A stretch of DNA of 64,000 nucleotides, taken from Ancylobacter polymorphus. GTDB taxonomy: Bacteria; Pseudomonadota; Alphaproteobacteria; Rhizobiales; Xanthobacteraceae. Location of the stretch: contig NZ_CP083239.1 in the NCBI RefSeq assembly GCF_022836935.1, positions 2,928,001-2,992,000 of the forward strand, read 5' to 3'. Made by a program: the position numbers and the translations under genes. Under the pieces are notes generated by a model. It was not told the origin of the DNA, did not search any database, and saw only the letters and a list, made by a program, of their open reading frames with translations. Numbering within the stretch: position 1 is the stretch's first letter; each line of letters opens with the position of its first letter. Positions 33,816 to 43,160 of the stretch are shown here, piece by piece.

Positions 33816-33844
33816 AAAAAAGCCGCCCGGTGGGGCGGCTTTTC
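33816..33844 (-). terminator. grxD-side terminator
   Basis: GCCGCCC (33822-33828) pairs with GGGCGGC (33833-33839), with A6 on the left serving as a T6 tail for minus-strand transcription of grxD. The hairpin plus loop is identical to the rpsD terminator. Confidence 0.88.
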
Positions 33845-33874
33845 AGAAACGCGATCGTTCCGTCCCGAACCGTC

Positions 33875-34213
33875 TTAGGCCGTCGCCTTGCCCATGACCG
33901 GGACGCCCTTCTCTTCCAGCAGCGTCTGCAGCTCGCCGGACTGGTACATCTCGCGGACGATGTCGCAGCCGCCGATGAACTCGCCCTTGACGAAGACCTG
34001 CGGAATGGTCGGCCAGGAGGTGTACGCCTTGATGCCGTTGCGGATCTCGTCGGAGTCGAGGACGTTGATGCCCTTATAGTCGACGCCGAGCAGGGCGAAG
34101 ACCTGCGCCACCTGGCCGGAGAAGCCGCACATCGGGAATTGCGGCGTGCCCTTCATGAAGACGACGACGTCGTTGCTCTTCACCTGGCCGTCGATGAAAT
34201 CGTGAATGCTCAT
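33875..34213 (-). CDS. grxD: Monothiol glutaredoxin, Grx4 type
   Basis: A 112-aa CGFS-class glutaredoxin that binds a [2Fe-2S] cluster with glutathione and passes it on, usually partnered with BolA proteins. The active site is C29-GFS in PMCGFSGQV; WPTIPQVFVKGEFIGGCDI carries the glutathione-binding TIPQ and GG-CD motifs. The ATG at 34213 has AAAGG upstream (a GTG one codon earlier is in frame). bolA lies 70 bp upstream on the same strand, matching the known functional partnership. Confidence 0.96.
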   Translation of the reverse strand: MSIHDFIDGQVKSNDVVVFMKGTPQFPMCGFSGQVAQVFALLGVDYKGINVLDSDEIRNGIKAYTSWPTIPQVFVKGEFIGGCDIVREMYQSGELQTLLEEKGVPVMGKATA

Positions 34214-34285
34214 CACATTGCCTTTCGCCCTTGCGGGCCTCGCGAGATGGTGTCGTGGCGGCGCGGCTCAGCGCGCCGGCCGCCT

Positions 34286-34519
34286 TCAGTCGGGTACATT
34301 GGTCTGAAGCGCGAGGGCGTGCAACACGCCGCCCATCTGGCCCTTCAGCGTCGCATAGACCATCTGATGCTGCTGCACCCGGCTCTTGCCGCGAAAGCTC
34401 TCGGCCACCACCGTCGCGGCATAGTGATTGCCGTCGCCGGCGAGATCGCGGATCTCCACCGAGGCGTCCGGCAGCCCTTCCTTGATGAGGCGCTCGATTT
34501 CCGCCGCTTCCATCGCCAT
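34286..34519 (-). CDS. BolA family protein
   Basis: A 77-aa protein of the BolA fold, with the region GDGNHYAATVVAESFRGKSRVQQHQMVYATL carrying the class motifs and the conserved His of the RVxxHQ segment that can share a [2Fe-2S] cluster with a CGFS glutaredoxin. Its length fits the BolA2/IbaG-like group. GGGAG is eight bases before the ATG at 34519. The order purL-bolA-grxD points to Fe-S cluster handling coupled to glutaredoxin. Confidence 0.93.
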   Translation of the reverse strand: MAMEAAEIERLIKEGLPDASVEIRDLAGDGNHYAATVVAESFRGKSRVQQHQMVYATLKGQMGGVLHALALQTNVPD

Positions 34520-34532
34520 CAGACAGGCTCCC

Positions 34533-36746
<2,214 letters not shown>

Positions 36747-36796
36747 GTGAAGGCCGTCATTCCGTTACGCGGTCGGGCAGGGCGGGGGAGGCGGGG

Positions 36797-37495
36797 TCAC
36801 GCCTTCTCCAGCACCCCGACGAGGCTCTCGAACAAAGCGCGCCCGTCGGTCGGGCCGACCTGCGGGTCCACATGGTTTTCCGGGTGCGGCATCAGGCCGA
36901 GCACATTCAGCTTCTCGGAGACGATGCCGGCGATGGAATTGGCGGCGCCGTTCAGCACCTGCGCGTCGTCGCGGTGGCCGTCGGGCATCACATAGCGGAA
37001 CAGCACCCGGCCCTCATCCTCCAGCTTCTTCAGCGTGGTGGCATCGGCGGTGTAGTTGCCCTCGCCATGGGCGACCGGGAACCGCACGATGGCGCCGCGC
37101 GCATAGCGGCGCGTGAAGGGGGTGTCGTTGCGCTCCACCTTCAGCAGCGCCTCGCGGCAGATGAAGCGCAGCCGGGCGTTGCGGACCAGCACGCCGGGCA
37201 GCAGCCCGCTCTCGCACAGGATCTGGAAGCCGTTGCAGATGCCGAGCACCAGCCCGCCGCGGGCGGCATGGGCGCGCACCGCGTCCATGATGGCGGCGCG
37301 GGCGGCAATGGCGCCGCAGCGCAGATAGTCGCCATAGGAGAAGCCGCCCGGCAGCACGACGAGGTCCGTGCCGGCGGGCAGGGCGGTGTCGGCATGCCAG
37401 ACCATGGCCGGCTTGACGCCCGAGACCAGTTCGAGCGCGCGCGCGACATCGCCCTCGCGATTGGAGCCGGGGAAAACGAGGACGGCGGCTTTCAT
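36797..37495 (-). CDS. purQ: Phosphoribosylformylglycinamidine synthase, glutaminase subunit PurQ
   Basis: A 232-aa class I glutamine amidotransferase feeding ammonia to PurL. The nucleophile Cys is in VLGICNGFQILCE; the oxyanion strand is LPGGFSYGDYLRCGA; the catalytic His/Glu pair is in GLMPHPENH. The start is the ATG at 37495, five bases after the purS stop; the frame runs on antisense-wise into purS territory but homology starts here. Confidence 0.97.
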   Translation of the reverse strand: MKAAVLVFPGSNREGDVARALELVSGVKPAMVWHADTALPAGTDLVVLPGGFSYGDYLRCGAIAARAAIMDAVRAHAARGGLVLGICNGFQILCESGLLPGVLVRNARLRFICREALLKVERNDTPFTRRYARGAIVRFPVAHGEGNYTADATTLKKLEDEGRVLFRYVMPDGHRDDAQVLNGAANSIAGIVSEKLNVLGLMPHPENHVDPQVGPTDGRALFESLVGVLEKA

Positions 37496-37500
37496 CGTCG

Positions 37501-37743
37501 TCAGCCCACCAGCTCGATGCGGTAGGATTCGATCACCGTATTGGCGAGCAGCTTCTCGCAGGCGTCCTTCAGCGTCGCCTCGGCCTTGGCGGCATCGCTG
37601 GTGTCCAGCTCGATATCGAAGACCTTGCCCTGGCGGACGCTGGAGACGCCGGGAACGCCGAGCGAGCGCAGGGCGCCCTCGATGGCCTTGCCCTGCGGGT
37701 CGAGCACGGCGGATTTCAGGGTGACGAGGACGCGCGCCTTCAT
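37501..37743 (-). CDS. purS: Phosphoribosylformylglycinamidine synthase subunit PurS
   Basis: An 80-aa small structural subunit that bridges PurL and PurQ. It starts MKARVLVTLKSAVLDPQGKA and ends with the usual NTVIESYRIEL. It is nearly contiguous with purQ. A terminator-like hairpin lies upstream, between purC and purS. Confidence 0.96.
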   Translation of the reverse strand: MKARVLVTLKSAVLDPQGKAIEGALRSLGVPGVSSVRQGKVFDIELDTSDAAKAEATLKDACEKLLANTVIESYRIELVG

Positions 37744-37791
37744 GGATCACTCTCGGGGAGGTTCGTGCGACAGAAGCACCGAAAACAGAAA

Positions 37792-37811
37792 CGGGGGCTT
37801 TGAGGCCCCCG
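37792..37811 (-). terminator. Hairpin between purC and purS (terminator or attenuator)
   Basis: CGGGGGC (37792-37798) and GCCCCCG (37805-37811) flank a 6-nt loop. Read on the minus strand it is followed by TTTCTGTTTTC. It could end purC transcripts or partly attenuate read-through into purSQL. Confidence 0.65.
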
Positions 37812-37893
37812 CCTACCATCTGGCCGCGAACGGCTCAATGCTCGAATGCGGAATGGCTGACCCGAGGGCAGGACATTCCGCATCCGGCACGTT

Positions 37894-38673
37894 TCATTCG
37901 TCGGGTTCGGATTTCACCAGGACAGGGCCGCCCGGCTGGGCGCGCTCATTCTCGGTCATGATGCCGAGGCGGCGGGCGACCTCCGAATAGGCCTCCACCA
38001 GCCCGCCCATGTCGCGACGGAAGCGGTCCTTATCGAGCTTGTCGTTCGACTTGATGTCCCACAGCCGGCACGAATCCGGGCTGATCTCGTCGGCGACGAC
38101 GATGCGCATCATGTCGCCTTCCCACAGGCGGCCGCATTCCATCTTGAAGTCGACAAGACGGATACCGACGCCGAGGAAGAGACCGGACAGGAAGTCGTTG
38201 ACGCGGATCGCCAGGGCGATGATGTCGTCGATTTCCTGGGTGGTGGCCCAGCCGAAGGCGGTGATGTGCTCTTCCGAGACCAGCGGGTCGTTGAGCGCGT
38301 CGTTCTTGTAATAGAACTCGATGATCGAGCGCGGCAGCTGCGTGCCCTCCTCGATGCCGAGGCGGGTCGACAGCGAGCCGGCGGCGACATTGCGCACCAC
38401 GACTTCAAGCGGGATGATCTCGACCTCGCGGATGAGCTGCTCGCGCATGTTCAGCCGCTTGATGAAATGCGTGGGGACCCCGATCTCGTTGAGTTTCAGG
38501 AACACATATTCCGAGATGCGGTTGTTCAGCACGCCTTTGCCGTCGATGACGTCGTGCTTCTTGGCGTTGAAGGCGGTGGCGTCGTCCTTGAAGTGCTGGA
38601 TCAGGGTGCCGGGCTCAGGACCTTCATAAAGGACCTTCGCCTTACCTTCATAAATGCGGCGGCGGCGGCTCAT
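37894..38673 (-). CDS. purC: Phosphoribosylaminoimidazole-succinocarboxamide synthase
   Basis: A 259-aa SAICAR synthetase joining CAIR and aspartate with ATP. Motifs are [14 protein letters not shown] (ATP loop), [32 protein letters not shown] and [14 protein letters not shown]. The start at 38673 matches the family N terminus; another ATG ten codons upstream (38703) is in frame, and neither has a clear Shine-Dalgarno. It leads the purC-purS-purQ-purL series. Confidence 0.95.
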   Translation of the reverse strand: MSRRRRIYEGKAKVLYEGPEPGTLIQHFKDDATAFNAKKHDVIDGKGVLNNRISEYVFLKLNEIGVPTHFIKRLNMREQLIREVEIIPLEVVVRNVAAGSLSTRLGIEEGTQLPRSIIEFYYKNDALNDPLVSEEHITAFGWATTQEIDDIIALAIRVNDFLSGLFLGVGIRLVDFKMECGRLWEGDMMRIVVADEISPDSCRLWDIKSNDKLDKDRFRRDMGGLVEAYSEVARRLGIMTENERAQPGGPVLVKSEPDE

Positions 38674-38703
38674 GGGTGGGTACCGTCGGTTGAGGAAGTC
38701 CAT

Positions 38704-39015
38704 TAGGATGCCGGGGCTCCGGTTCCGGGTTCACGGCTGGGGGCGCCGCGTCTGCGCGAACTCTCCGCGCTCTGACGATTCGTCTCGCATGGCGCGGGCA
38801 CCCTCGAGCGCGACACTATCGCATCGGGGGGGCGGATACAAACGCCGCCGCATGCACGGCGCCGCATGACAGCGTCTGTTGCGGGGCTATCCACCGCGCC
38901 GGTTCGGGGCGAGCGTCACATTGCCCTAGGTAATGGTCGCGATGGTGCCGGGCGTTGATTTGGGGGCGGCGTCGCGATAATCAAGCCGCGCTTTCCAGAG
39001 ACACGGGGCGACCAG
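38704..39015. other. Intergenic region between divergent purC and DUF1476 genes
   Basis: About 310 bp that should hold both promoters. I see no RNA gene, conserved riboswitch shape or strong hairpin in it; a PurR-type operator could not be recognised. Confidence 0.5.
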
Positions 39016-39339
39016 ATGAGCACGTTTGACAAGCGCGAAGACGCGTTCGAGGCGAAGTACGCCCACGACCAGAATCTGCGCTTCAAGGCGCTGGCGCGCC
39101 GCAACAAGGCGCTCGGCCTGTGGGCCGCCGAGAAGCTCGGCCTGACGGGCGATGAGGCAAATGCCTATGCCGGTTCCGTCATCGCCGCCGACCTCGAAGA
39201 GGCGGGTGACGAGGATGTCTACCGCAAGCTGAAGGCCGATTTCGACGCCAAGGGCGTCGATGTGTCCGAGCACCGCATCCGCCGCACCATGGAAGAGCTG
39301 CTGGCCGAGGCGATCGAGACGCTGAAGAAGGAAGGCTGA
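39016..39339 (+). CDS. DUF1476 protein (F1-ATPase inhibitor zeta-like)
   Basis: A 107-aa helical, charged protein of the DUF1476 family, whose Paracoccus member is the zeta subunit that blocks ATP hydrolysis by F1. Seen are FDKREDAFEAKYAHDQ (the inhibitory N-terminal region of the Paracoccus protein) and RNKALGLWAAEKLGL. Start at 39016 after a GGGGCGA purine stretch. It is not near atp genes, but the window also contains Atp12, a second F1-associated protein. Confidence 0.88.
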   Translation: MSTFDKREDAFEAKYAHDQNLRFKALARRNKALGLWAAEKLGLTGDEANAYAGSVIAADLEEAGDEDVYRKLKADFDAKGVDVSEHRIRRTMEELLAEAIETLKKEG

Positions 39340-39551
39340 GCCCTTCCGCCTGCTGCCGGGCGGCGCCCGTCCGGGTGTCTCGCCGGCGGGGCATGTCTTT
39401 ACGCCCGCCGCCGATCCCGGCGGGCGGCCTTCGCCTTTGTTTACTCCGCTAGGTAATGCAACCAATTTCGCCGGATTCGATTGCTATCGAGGATGGATAG
39501 CGAGCGGGTCCGCCGGAGATCTGTGCCGGACGCTCCCGCAGGGAGGTTCAC

Positions 39552-40238
39552 ATGCAAAAAATCATGAAGACCCTGGCGCTGGCCGCCAGCCTGCTTGTCG
39601 GAGGGGCGGCGTTGAACGCGGCCTCGGCGGCGGTGGTGACGCGCGATCTCAATGTGCGCGCCGGTCCCGGCACCAATTTCCGCGTCATCGGCACGCTGCC
39701 GGGCGGCACGCGGGTGAATGTCGGCGGCTGCCAGGGCAATTGGTGCCAGGCGGCGGGCGGCTGGGTGAGCGCCAGCTATCTCGCTGGCGGCAATCAGACG
39801 GTGGTGGTCAATCCCAACACTTATGTCGCCGACGATGTCGCTCTTGGTGTCGGCGCCTTCGCGCTCGGCGCCGTGGCCGGCTCGGCCTGGGGGCCGGGCT
39901 GGGGCGGTTATTATGGCCCCGGTCCCGGCTGGGGCTGGTACGGCCCCGGCTGGCGCCCGCGTCCGGTCTGGTGGGGTCGTCCGGGTTGGGGCCCGCGCCC
40001 CGGCTGGGGGCCGCGTCCGGGTTGGGGTCCGCGTCCCGGCTGGAACGGCCCGCGCCCCGGTTGGGGACCGCGTCCCGGTCGTCCGGGCTGGGTGGGTCCG
40101 CGTCCGGGTCGTCCGGGCTGGGGAGGTCGTCCCGGCTGGGGCGGGCGCCCCGGCATGGGTCCGCGTCCGGTCATCGTTCGCGGCGGCGGCTTCGGTGGCG
40201 GCCCGCGCGGCTTTGGTGGGCGGGGCGGCTGGCGCTAA
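39552..40238 (+). CDS. Secreted SH3-domain protein with Pro-Gly-Trp repeat tail
   Basis: 228 aa. A signal peptide (to about residue 27, ending ASA) is followed by one bacterial SH3 domain (~30-75: LNVRAGPGTNFRVIGTLPGG, GNWCQAAGGWVSASYL). A short glycine-rich hydrophobic stretch (VGAFALGAVAGSAWG) leads to a ~100-residue low-complexity tail made of GPRPGWGPRPGW-type units. The SH3 part suggests cell-wall or surface binding; the tail has no known function. GGGAGG lies before the ATG and a terminator follows directly. Confidence 0.85.
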   Translation: MQKIMKTLALAASLLVGGAALNAASAAVVTRDLNVRAGPGTNFRVIGTLPGGTRVNVGGCQGNWCQAAGGWVSASYLAGGNQTVVVNPNTYVADDVALGVGAFALGAVAGSAWGPGWGGYYGPGPGWGWYGPGWRPRPVWWGRPGWGPRPGWGPRPGWGPRPGWNGPRPGWGPRPGRPGWVGPRPGRPGWGGRPGWGGRPGMGPRPVIVRGGGFGGGPRGFGGRGGWR

Positions 40239-40260
40239 GCGTCAGAGCTGAGACGGAAAG

Positions 40261-40289
40261 AAAGAGGCCGGGGAAACCCGGCCTCTTTT
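40261..40289. terminator. Bidirectional terminator between the SH3 gene and purB
   Basis: GAGGCCGGG (40264-40272) pairs with CCCGGCCTC (40277-40285) around a GAAA-type loop, followed by TTTTA on the plus strand and by a TCTTTC tail on the minus strand. It lies between convergent genes. Confidence 0.9.
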
Positions 40290-40299
40290 ACGTGAGGGA

Positions 40300-41607
40300 T
40301 CAGCTGCGGCCGAACACGCGCTGGAAGATCGTGTCGACATGCTTGAGGTGGTAACCGAGGTCGAACTTCTCGGCGATTTCCTCTTCCGACAAATACTGAC
40401 GCACCTCGGGGTCAGCGTTCAGCAGCTTCTGGAACTCGCCCTCGCCGCGCCAGACCGGCATGGCGTTGCGCTGCACGAGGCGATAGGCGTCCTCGCGGCT
40501 GGCGCCCTTCTGGGTCAGCGCCAGCAGCACGCGCTGCGAATGCACCAGCCCGCCGAGACGGTCGAGATTTCGCTGCATGTTCTCGGGGTAGACCACCAGC
40601 TTCTCGATGACGCCGGCCAGCCGGTTCAGCGCGAAATCGAGCGTCACCGTGGCGTCCGGGCCGATCATCCGCTCCACCGAGGAGTGGGAAATATCCCGTT
40701 CGTGCCACAGCGCCACATTCTCCAGCGCCGGCGTGACCATGCCGCGCACGAGGCGGGCGAGGCCGGTGATGTTCTCGGTGAGCACCGGGTTGCGCTTGTG
40801 CGGCATCGCCGAGGAGCCCTTCTGTCCGGCGGAGAAGAACTCCTCCGCTTCCAGAACCTCGGTGCGCTGCAGATGGCGTATTTCGATCGCCACCCGCTCC
40901 ATGGAGGAGGCGACGACGCCGAGCGCGGCGAAATAGGCGGCGTGGCGGTCGCGCGGGATCACCTGGGTGGAGACCGGCTCCACCGTCAGCCCCATCTTCG
41001 CCGCGACATGCTCCTCAACCCGCGGGTCGATCTGCGCGAAGGTGCCGACGGCGCCGGAGATGGCGCAGGTCGCCACTTCCTCGCGCGCGGCGACGAGGCG
41101 GGCGCGGTTGCGCTGGAACTCGGCATGGGCCTGGGCGAGTTTGAGGCCGAAGGTGGTCGGCTCGGCATGGATGCCGTGCGAGCGGCCGATGGTCGGGGTC
41201 AGCTTGTGCTCGAAGGCGCGGGCCTCCAGCGCCGCCAGCAGCCGGTCGACATCCTTGATCAGGATGTCGGCGGCCCGCACCAGCTGCACCGACAGGCAGG
41301 TGTCGAGCACGTCCGAGGAGGTCATGCCCTGATGGACGAAGCGGGCTTCCGGTCCGACGATCTCGGCGAGATGCGTCAGGAAGGCGATCACGTCGTGCTT
41401 GGTCACGGCCTCGATCTCGTCGATGCGTTCGACATCGAAGGTCGCGTCCTTCGCCATTTCCCAGATCTTCGCCGCCGCTTCCTTCGGCACCACGCCGATC
41501 TCCGCCAGCGCGTCGGTGGCGTGCGCCTCGATCTCGAACCAGATGCGGAAACGGGTCTGCGGCTCCCAGATGGCAGCCATTTCGGGGCGGGTATAGCGCG
41601 GGATCAC
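40300..41607 (-). CDS. purB: Adenylosuccinate lyase
   Basis: A 435-aa fumarase-superfamily lyase acting on SAICAR and adenylosuccinate. Motifs include HQGMTSSDVLDTCL, IGRSHGIHAEPTTFGLK (catalytic His) and the flexible signature loop GSSAMPHKRNPVLTENI with the catalytic Ser. The GTG at 41607 gives the standard length and the common N terminus IPRYTRPEMAAIWEPQ; the frame is open upstream for 17 codons without homology. It converges on the SH3 gene. Confidence 0.96.
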   Translation of the reverse strand: MIPRYTRPEMAAIWEPQTRFRIWFEIEAHATDALAEIGVVPKEAAAKIWEMAKDATFDVERIDEIEAVTKHDVIAFLTHLAEIVGPEARFVHQGMTSSDVLDTCLSVQLVRAADILIKDVDRLLAALEARAFEHKLTPTIGRSHGIHAEPTTFGLKLAQAHAEFQRNRARLVAAREEVATCAISGAVGTFAQIDPRVEEHVAAKMGLTVEPVSTQVIPRDRHAAYFAALGVVASSMERVAIEIRHLQRTEVLEAEEFFSAGQKGSSAMPHKRNPVLTENITGLARLVRGMVTPALENVALWHERDISHSSVERMIGPDATVTLDFALNRLAGVIEKLVVYPENMQRNLDRLGGLVHSQRVLLALTQKGASREDAYRLVQRNAMPVWRGEGEFQKLLNADPEVRQYLSEEEIAEKFDLGYHLKHVDTIFQRVFGRS

Positions 41608-41757
41608 GGGCGGGCTCTTTCGTCGTGGCCGGGGGACAGGCGCGGCATTAGCAGGCAACCGGGGCCGGGTGCAACGGTGCCTGCAAACGTAGGAGATTGT
41701 GCCAAGCGAAAATGCATCTTATGGTGGTATCGTCCATTCTTTGGCCGGGGGGCCGAT

Positions 41758-42333
41758 ATGCCGCTGATCCAGGTCTCGCCGTGGCTTGCCCATGGCAATC
41801 GCAAGCATCCGCCATCGCTTATCGTTCTGCATGCTACCGCAGGCTCGACAGCATCCTCCAGCATCAACCATCTGCGCAGCGTCGGATTGAGCTATCACTA
41901 CATCATCGCGCGCGACGGCAGGGATTCCGCCAAGAGCGAGAATGCCAACGGGACGGCGCCGATCATCTTTCACTGCGTGCCGACCGCGAACCGCGCCTTT
42001 CACGTGGGCTCGCAGGTGCCCACACCCTCCGGCCAGGGGGCCTGTAACGAGACCAGCATCGGCGTTTCGCTGGCCAATATTCAGCGCAGCAGCAATCCCG
42101 AGCCCTATCCGCCGGCACAGCTCGCTGCGCTTGAGGATCTGATCGCGAAAATCAAAGAGGACAATCCCACGGTGCGTTGGCTGACCACCCACGCCGTCGT
42201 CCAGCCCTGGAACCGCGCCGACCCGCGCGACATCGACGGCGCAGCGATCGCCCGCCGGCATGGTCTCACCTGGTGGCAGCCGACGCCGGAACAGATCACC
42301 CAGCACAGACCGCCAAAGGCGCGGGCTGCCTGA
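41758..42333 (+). CDS. N-acetylmuramoyl-L-alanine amidase (amidase_2/PGRP type)
   Basis: A 191-aa zinc amidase domain. Probable zinc ligands by AmpD-type spacing are H25 (IVLHATAGS), H145 (TTHAVVQPW) and D155 (RADPRD); YHYIIARDG is the usual core strand. There is no signal peptide, so it acts either in the cytoplasm on recycled muropeptides, like AmpD, or as a phage-type lysin needing a holin. No phage genes adjoin. GGGGGG precedes the ATG. Antisense to nothing real; it starts 150 bp from divergent purB. Confidence 0.83.
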   Translation: MPLIQVSPWLAHGNRKHPPSLIVLHATAGSTASSSINHLRSVGLSYHYIIARDGRDSAKSENANGTAPIIFHCVPTANRAFHVGSQVPTPSGQGACNETSIGVSLANIQRSSNPEPYPPAQLAALEDLIAKIKEDNPTVRWLTTHAVVQPWNRADPRDIDGAAIARRHGLTWWQPTPEQITQHRPPKARAA

Positions 42334-42393
42334 GACCGGTTACATCGCACGCCCTTGGCGCTCCTGTTCAGGCTGCCGACAGCGCCCGCGCGC

Positions 42394-43080
42394 TCACACC
42401 AGCTCGCCGCGCGCCCGCAGGGCGGCGCTGCGGATGGCGTCGATGTTGCCGGCATAAGCCGCCGCACCGCCCTTGAACACGGCGGAGCCGGCGACCAGCG
42501 CATTGGCGCCGGCCTTGATGCAGGCGGCGGCGGTATCCCTGGTCACGCCGCCGTCGATCTCGATATGGATGGGCCGCTCTCCCACCATGGCCGAGAGCGT
42601 CGTCACCTTGTCCATGACCGAGGGGATGAAGGCCTGGCCACCAAAGCCGGGATTGACCGTCATCACGATGATGACGTCGATCAGGTCCAGCACATGCTCC
42701 ACCGCGTTGGCCGGGGTGGCGGGGTTGAGCGCGACGCCGGCCTTCTTGCCGAGCGCGCGGATCGCCTGCAGCGAGCGGTGCAGATGCGGCCCGGCTTCGG
42801 CATGGACGGTGATGTGATCGGCCCCGGCCTTGGCGAAGGCTTCCAGATACGGGTCCGCCGGCGCGATCATCAGATGCACGTCGAAGGGCTTGGCGGAATA
42901 GGGGCGCACCGCCTTCACCACGTCAGGGCCGAAGGAGATATTGGGCACGAAATGCCCGTCCATCACGTCGATATGAATCCAGTCCGCGCCGGCGGCGTCG
43001 ACCGCGCGCACTTCCTCGCCGAAGCGGGCGAAGTCGCAGGCGAGGATGGAGGGGGAGAGGATCAGCGGACGGGTGGTCAT
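42394..43080 (-). CDS. rpe: Ribulose-phosphate 3-epimerase
   Basis: A 228-aa TIM-barrel epimerase interconverting ribulose-5-P and xylulose-5-P. Signatures are [45 protein letters not shown] and [11 protein letters not shown]. It serves the pentose phosphate pathway and, if the organism has one, the Calvin cycle; no cbb genes are in the window. Confidence 0.96.
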   Translation of the reverse strand: MTTRPLILSPSILACDFARFGEEVRAVDAAGADWIHIDVMDGHFVPNISFGPDVVKAVRPYSAKPFDVHLMIAPADPYLEAFAKAGADHITVHAEAGPHLHRSLQAIRALGKKAGVALNPATPANAVEHVLDLIDVIIVMTVNPGFGGQAFIPSVMDKVTTLSAMVGERPIHIEIDGGVTRDTAAACIKAGANALVAGSAVFKGGAAAYAGNIDAIRSAALRARGELV

Positions 43081-43160
43081 GGCGGGGGCTCCGGCTGTGT
43101 GCCGGGGGCGTAGCATCACGGGGCCGGGGCGGCAATGCCGTCCCGGCGTTGTCTAAGGGC

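Noticed and set aside
39911..40174. Pro-Gly-rich collagen-like minus-strand frame
   Set aside because: It is the reverse reading of the Pro-Gly-Trp tail repeat of the SH3 protein, not an independent gene.
39960..40180. CRISPR-like regular repetition
   Set aside because: The periodic units are coding repeats of varying short length without unique spacers, and no cas genes are near.
41758..42333. Prophage lysis module
   Set aside because: The amidase has no neighbouring holin, phage structural or regulatory genes; it stands between purB and rpe.
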